Assembly (NCBI GenBank): GCA_017511185.1
Contig: JAFWLF010000128.1
Location: 1-8,537, forward strand
Direction of reading: 5' to 3'
DNA: 8,537 nucleotides
Origin: RGIG5612 sp017511185
GTDB lineage: Bacteria; Bacillota; Clostridia; Lachnospirales; Lachnospiraceae
Position numbers and translations under genes: made by a program. The number at the start of each line of letters is the position of its first letter. Within the stretch, counting starts at the first letter, position 1. Shown here piece after piece: positions 4,833-8,537 of the stretch. The notes under the pieces were generated by a model. The model was not told the DNA's origin. It ran no database searches and worked only from the letters and a program-made list of their open reading frames with translations.

Positions 4833-6611
4833 TTAGTCGATCTGTTCGAACTGGCTGTTGTAAAGTTCGGCATAGAATCCGTTCTTTGCCAGCAGCTCTT
4901 CGTGGTTGCCCTGCTCTATGATATCGCCGTCTTTCATAACGAGGATCAGATCTGCATTCTTGATCGTCGAAAGTCTGTGGGCGATGATGAACGAAGTACG
5001 TCCAGCCATCAGCTTGTCCATAGCATCCTGGATCAACTGCTCAGTTCTGGTATCAACCGATGACGTTGCTTCATCCAAAATCAGGAACGGTGCATCCTCA
5101 ACCATCGCACGTGCGATCGTGATCAGCTGCTTCTGACCTGCGGAAACATTTGCTTCTTCATCCAAAACCGTATCATAGCCATCCGGCATTGTCATGATAA
5201 AGTGATGGATCCCGGCCATCTTGGCAGCCTGTACGATCTGCTCATCCGTTGCCTCTTTGTTATAACGGATATTCTCCTTAAATGTTCCCTCAAAGAGCCA
5301 TGTATCCTGAAGAACCATGCCGAATAACTCATGCACTTCCGCCCGCTGCATATCGCGGATATCGTGCCCGTCGATCAGGATCCTTCCGCTGTTAACTTCA
5401 TAGAAGCGCATCAGCAGGTTGACCATAGTCGTCTTTCCGGCACCGGTTGGTCCGACAATAGCGACCTTCTTTCCAGGAAGAGCTTCTGCACTGAAGTCCT
5501 TGATAATGGTCTGATTCTCATAATAACCAAAATGGACATGATCGAATACGATATCGCCCTTGGCATTATTCACTCCGATCAGGATCGGCTTATTGGAATC
5601 ATCTTCCAGTTCTTCTTCTTCCAGGAAGGAGAAGACACGCTTGGAGGATGCAGCCGCACTCTGCAGCTGGGTAAATACCTGGCCAAGCTGCTGCAGCGGC
5701 ATTGTGAACTGACGGATGTACATCATGAACGCAACGATGGTTCCGAAAGTGATATACCCTTTCATCGCCAGAAGCGCACCGGTGATACAAACCAGAACAT
5801 ATCCGAAGTTACCAACGAATCCCATCAAAGGAGGCATAATTCCGCCGAAGAACTGAGCTCTCCATGTCGTATTACGGAATCTCATGTTGGTCTCATGGAA
5901 CCGTGCATGCTCCTGTTCTTCTGCATTGTATGCCTTAACAGTATTGTGTCCGGAATAGATTTCCTCCACCTGTCCGTTCAATTCACCAAGAACGGAGTGC
6001 ATCAGAGAGAAGTATTTCTGGGAACGTTTCATGATGTTGATCATGATGATGAATCCCAGAATTGCCGATCCAACAGCAACCAGTGTCATGATCCAGTTCG
6101 TAAAGAACATAATGAGCATAACGCCGATAAACTGTGTACCTGCATGGAACAGGTTGCCGACACTCTGGTTTAATGACATCGCGATCGTGTCGACATCGTT
6201 AACGATACGGGAAAGAATATCACCGATCAATGTATTATCAAAATACCGCAGCGGTAAAACATTGATCTTTCTGGAAATATCTTTTCTTAATCCGTAAGAA
6301 GTACTTTGTGTAACAACGTTCATCAACCGCATCTGCAGGAAGGAAAAGATCCATGCCAGAATATAGAACCCGGCAAGCATGAGACCGATACGTGCTACAG
6401 CATGCAGATCGATATCCCCTGTGAATCCGGCTGTGATAAGGTCAGCAATCTTACTGACATATTTTGGTCCAATGATCGTCAGGACTGTTCCCAGCATGGA
6501 GAACAGAATTGCCAGGAACAACCGCACACGGTTTCTTCCCAGATATCTGATCAGAGGCCCTAAGTATTTTAAATCGGCTTTATCGCCTGGACGTCCACCA
6601 CCTCTACGCAT
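4833..6611 (-). CDS. Heterodimeric ABC exporter, half-transporter B (carries the canonical catalytic glutamate)
   Basis: This 592-residue half-transporter has a six-helix membrane domain (helices near 29-50, 73-95, 155-172, 174-194, 256-283 and 289-305) followed by an ATPase domain. Walker A is GPTGAGKTT at 387-395, Q-loop Gln435, Walker B FLILDE at 509-514 with catalytic Glu514, D-loop SSVD and switch His545. The signature is VSAGQ (489-493) instead of LSGGQ, followed by KQLITIARA. This pattern matches the partner with the modified signature in heterodimeric exporters such as BmrCD, LmrCD or TM287/288. The substrate cannot be read; drugs, lipids or peptides are possible. The ATG at 6609-6611 is chosen because AGGAGG at 6621-6626 lies nine bases upstream. 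The in-frame ATG at 6663-6665 would add 18 residues lying inside the upstream gene and ignores this site. The gene overlaps its partner by eight bases. Confidence 0.93.
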   Translation of the reverse strand: MRRGGGRPGDKADLKYLGPLIRYLGRNRVRLFLAILFSMLGTVLTIIGPKYVSKIADLITAGFTGDIDLHAVARIGLMLAGFYILAWIFSFLQMRLMNVVTQSTSYGLRKDISRKINVLPLRYFDNTLIGDILSRIVNDVDTIAMSLNQSVGNLFHAGTQFIGVMLIMFFTNWIMTLVAVGSAILGFIIMINIMKRSQKYFSLMHSVLGELNGQVEEIYSGHNTVKAYNAEEQEHARFHETNMRFRNTTWRAQFFGGIMPPLMGFVGNFGYVLVCITGALLAMKGYITFGTIVAFMMYIRQFTMPLQQLGQVFTQLQSAAASSKRVFSFLEEEELEDDSNKPILIGVNNAKGDIVFDHVHFGYYENQTIIKDFSAEALPGKKVAIVGPTGAGKTTMVNLLMRFYEVNSGRILIDGHDIRDMQRAEVHELFGMVLQDTWLFEGTFKENIRYNKEATDEQIVQAAKMAGIHHFIMTMPDGYDTVLDEEANVSAGQKQLITIARAMVEDAPFLILDEATSSVDTRTEQLIQDAMDKLMAGRTSFIIAHRLSTIKNADLILVMKDGDIIEQGNHEELLAKNGFYAELYNSQFEQID

Positions 6612-8361
6612 TGGCCAATTCCTCCTCTGATAACTGGGAGAAAGCAATTTCGCGGTATACATCACAGGACTGCATCAATTCGTCATGGGTACCAATGCCG
6701 ACTGCTTTGCCTTCATCTAAAACTACGATCTTATCTGCATCGCGTACTGTACCAATACGCTGCGCAACGATCAATGTGGTTGCATTCTGCGTTTCCTTCT
6801 TCAAAGTAGCACGCAGAGTTTTATCTGTCTTATAGTCCAGTGCAGAGAAAGAATCGTCGAAGATATAGATCTCCGGATCTTTTGCAATTGCTCTTGCAAT
6901 AGATATTCTCTGCTTCTGTCCACCGGAAAAGTTGGTTCCACCCTGTGCAACTTCTGTATAAAGACCCTTCTCCTCTTTGTCCAGAATATCTTTGCCCTGT
7001 GCAATGGTAAGCGCACGGGTGACCCATTCATCCGTCATCTCATGTTCACTATCATGTCCAAATTCAATATTGGACTTGATGGTGCCCTTAAAGAGGACAG
7101 CTTTCTGGGCGATATAACCGATCCTGTGATGCAGCTGATGCTGCGTATATTCTTTCACATTTACGCCATCGACCAGAACCTCTCCCTCGGTGACATCATA
7201 GAACCGGGGAACAAGGTTGATCAGCGTACTCTTTCCGGAACCAGTCGACCCAATAAAGGCGACCGTCTCCCCGGGCTCTGCCGTAAACGTGATATTTTCC
7301 AAAACCTTCTCTTCAGCATCCGGATACTGGAACGAAACGTTGCGGAATTCGACCCGGCCTTCTTTGTAAGGATTATCATTTCCCGCTCCGTCAACGACCT
7401 TGGTCTCTGTATCCAGAACTTCATTCAGACGTCCTGCAGCAACCATGGCACGAGGCAGCATGATAAAGATCATGGATACCATCATGAATGCCATAATGAT
7501 GTTTGCCGCGTACGCCATGAACGTGACAAGCTGGCTGAACAGATCTACCCTGCCTGCCATAGGTGTCCCCTGTATCATATGTGCGCCGACCCAGTATATA
7601 GCCAGGGACGTGGCACTCATGACAATGTTTATGGTAGGCGGCATAAACGCCATGATCCGGCCTGTATATAAGTGGTTATCACGAAGGTCCACATTGGCCG
7701 TATCATATTTGTTTTCCTGATAACTTTCCGCATTGTATGCCCGAACGACACGGATACCGGAAAGAAGCTCTCTGGCGACTTTGTTCAGGTTATCCGTTAA
7801 TTTCTGGATCATACGGAATTTAGGAATGACCAGGATCATGTTGGAACCGATCGTAGCAGCCACTATAACAACGGCGATCGCAACAACGATCATCCATTGC
7901 CATCCTTTGCCGAGGATCTTGATAAAGGCCCAGATTGCAATGATCGGGGCGCGGAGAAACGCCTGCATGCCCTGGGAGATCAGGATGACGACCTGCGTGA
8001 TATCATTGGTCGACCGGGTGATCAGGCTGGCGGTGGAGAATCTTCCGATCTCCTCCATCGAGAAGCCAACAACTTTTGTGTAAACTGCATCTCTGACTCT
8101 TGTTGAAAAACGACAGGAAACCTGCGAAGCGCAGAAGCTGACCATAATGGAACAGCAGGCATCACCAATGGCACAGGCGATCATGATCGCGCCTGCTTTT
8201 AAGATGTCATTCATTGCTCCGCCGGTTTCAACCAACCGGGTTACTTTTGTCATGTAATCTGGAAGTTTGAGGGTCAGAAAAACACTGCAGACAACGAAAA
8301 AGAGAACGCCGCTCGCAAACATCCATTCTCTCTTTCTCATGTACCTCAACAATCTAAACAT
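6604..8361 (-). CDS. Heterodimeric ABC exporter, half-transporter A (degenerate catalytic residues)
   Basis: This 585-residue half-transporter is the first gene of the exporter operon. Membrane helices lie near 15-33, 54-78, 133-150, 156-178, 238-262 and 276-302. The ATPase domain shows an A-loop Tyr346, Walker A GSTGSGKST at 371-379, Q-loop Gln419 and a canonical signature FSGGQ at 478-482. Walker B is IYIFDD at 498-503, so Asp503 replaces the catalytic glutamate, and the switch residue is Gln534 (AQR) instead of His. Walker A, Walker B and switch of this subunit pair with the VSAGQ signature of the partner, making one degenerate site. The other site (partner's Glu514 and His545 with this FSGGQ) is intact. 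The start is supported by GGAGG (8371-8375), nine bases upstream. The stop TAG overlaps the partner's ATG region, indicating coupled translation and equal subunit supply. Confidence 0.94.
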   Translation of the reverse strand: MFRLLRYMRKREWMFASGVLFFVVCSVFLTLKLPDYMTKVTRLVETGGAMNDILKAGAIMIACAIGDACCSIMVSFCASQVSCRFSTRVRDAVYTKVVGFSMEEIGRFSTASLITRSTNDITQVVILISQGMQAFLRAPIIAIWAFIKILGKGWQWMIVVAIAVVIVAATIGSNMILVIPKFRMIQKLTDNLNKVARELLSGIRVVRAYNAESYQENKYDTANVDLRDNHLYTGRIMAFMPPTINIVMSATSLAIYWVGAHMIQGTPMAGRVDLFSQLVTFMAYAANIIMAFMMVSMIFIMLPRAMVAAGRLNEVLDTETKVVDGAGNDNPYKEGRVEFRNVSFQYPDAEEKVLENITFTAEPGETVAFIGSTGSGKSTLINLVPRFYDVTEGEVLVDGVNVKEYTQHQLHHRIGYIAQKAVLFKGTIKSNIEFGHDSEHEMTDEWVTRALTIAQGKDILDKEEKGLYTEVAQGGTNFSGGQKQRISIARAIAKDPEIYIFDDSFSALDYKTDKTLRATLKKETQNATTLIVAQRIGTVRDADKIVVLDEGKAVGIGTHDELMQSCDVYREIAFSQLSEEELANA

Positions 8362-8415
8362 GAACTATATCCTCCCTATTTGCGATCCTTCGCCGCAGCT
8401 CAATTGAAAAATTAA

Positions 8416-8421
8416 ATTCTA
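8416..8421 (-). promoter_or_regulatory. Candidate -10 element for the exporter operon
   Basis: TAGAAT on the minus strand (5 of 6 consensus) lies about 55 bases upstream of the exporter start codon. No convincing -35 is found at 17 bases (TTCTGG at 8439-8444), which would fit a promoter that needs an activator or is weak. The overlapping AGTTGAT/AGTTAAC repeat (8421-8434) lies exactly where a repressor could block it. Confidence 0.3.
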
Positions 8422-8468
8422 GTTGATAGTTAACATTGCCAGAAGTTAGTCTTACAAACGGTTAACCG
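8421..8468. promoter_or_regulatory. GTTAAC-type repeats and palindrome upstream of the exporter
   Basis: AGTTGAT and AGTTAAC stand as tandem seven-base near-repeats at 8421-8434, and a perfect 10-bp palindrome CGGTTAACCG lies at 8459-8468. Both contain GTTAA cores, 27-30 bases apart. Paired ABC exporters in Firmicutes are often controlled by MarR-type repressors that bind short AT-rich palindromes of this look, so an operator is plausible. No regulator gene can be seen in the window, so this stays an inference. Confidence 0.3.
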
Positions 8469-8497
8469 GAAGTCAGTCTTGCAGGAGACTGACTTCC
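8441..8497. repeat. Three-copy GAAGTYAGTCT repeat, two copies forming a 12-bp hairpin
   Basis: GAAGTTAGTCTT (8442-8453) and GAAGTCAGTCTT (8469-8480) are direct near-copies, and a third copy lies inverted at 8486-8497. The second and third form a perfect 12-bp stem (GGAAGTCAGTCT with AGACTGACTTCC) around the loop TGCAGG (8480-8485). On the plus strand the stem is followed by TTCTTTAT, a moderate U-tract. On the minus strand no U-tract follows. It could be a terminator for a gene to the right, a leader structure of the exporter transcript or a protein-binding site. The rest of the gap to the right edge shows no supported gene. Confidence 0.6.
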
Positions 8498-8537
8498 TTC
8501 TTTATACTCTGCCATGTGGTGCTCCGGAGACGGCTTA

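Noticed and set aside
5331..6173. A 280-codon plus-strand open frame within the second exporter gene
   Set aside because: It is antisense to a well-supported ABC exporter; its composition is atypical and it shows no start signals.
8462..8536. Possible tail of a minus-strand gene (for example a MarR-type regulator) entering from the right edge
   Set aside because: Two frames remain open for about 20-25 codons, but neither shows a recognisable C-terminus and both run into the hairpin, so a gene end cannot be supported.
8514..8537. An ATG open to the right edge on the plus strand
   Set aside because: Only eight codons are visible, with no ribosome binding site upstream and no recognisable sequence.
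1..8537. CRISPR array, tRNA or rRNA gene, insertion sequence, phage or defence genes
   Set aside because: No regularly spaced repeats, cloverleaf sequences, transposase motifs or terminal inverted repeats were seen. Nearly all bases are accounted for by housekeeping or transport genes and their short control regions.

Overview
The window looks like a piece of a Gram-positive, anaerobic Clostridia chromosome, plausibly Lachnospiraceae-like. The grounds are moderate GC content, strong AGGAGG-type ribosome binding sites, a lipoprotein-type substrate-binding protein, a tungstate uptake operon and a paired ABC exporter of the type common in Firmicutes. This assignment is inference. No tRNA, rRNA, CRISPR array, insertion sequence or phage gene is visible, and the genes read as ordinary vertically maintained chromosome.

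Left region (1-2757): the start of a LysR-type regulator runs off the left edge on the minus strand. Facing away from it is a tungstate ABC transporter operon, tupA-tupB-tupC, on the plus strand. The 219-base gap between them holds a good promoter for each direction. Between the promoters is a TATGCC-N5-GGCATA dyad that fits a LysR-type operator (T-N11-A), so the regulator probably controls tungstate uptake. The operon ends at a bidirectional hairpin terminator.

The main discovery candidate is tupA. Its protein has the family's domains in a circularly permuted order. The segment that normally ends TupA (the 'EGD..N.Y...AVNP ... YG..LF' part) lies directly after the lipobox and linker, and it is followed by the segment that normally begins the mature protein (TTTS...SG). 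The protein then stops exactly where the moved segment should have started. A second Ala/Pro/Thr/Glu-rich linker between the two parts looks like a remnant of a tandem duplication.

Middle region (2788-4728), minus strand: a fused type I 3-dehydroquinate dehydratase-shikimate kinase (two shikimate pathway steps in one 421-residue chain) is followed after 52 bases by efp (elongation factor P). The two probably form one transcript that ends at the shared terminator with tupC.

Right region (4786-8537), minus strand: two overlapping genes encode the halves of a heterodimeric type IV ABC exporter (multidrug or peptide/lipid type). Its ATP sites are asymmetric. The first half has Asp at the catalytic-Glu position and Gln at the switch His, and the second half has a changed signature motif (VSAGQ). 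These defects combine into one degenerate and one canonical ATP site. A hairpin terminator follows the operon. Upstream of it lies a short region with a candidate -10 box, GTTAAC-type palindromes and a three-copy GAAGTYAGTCT repeat that forms a 12-bp hairpin near the right edge.
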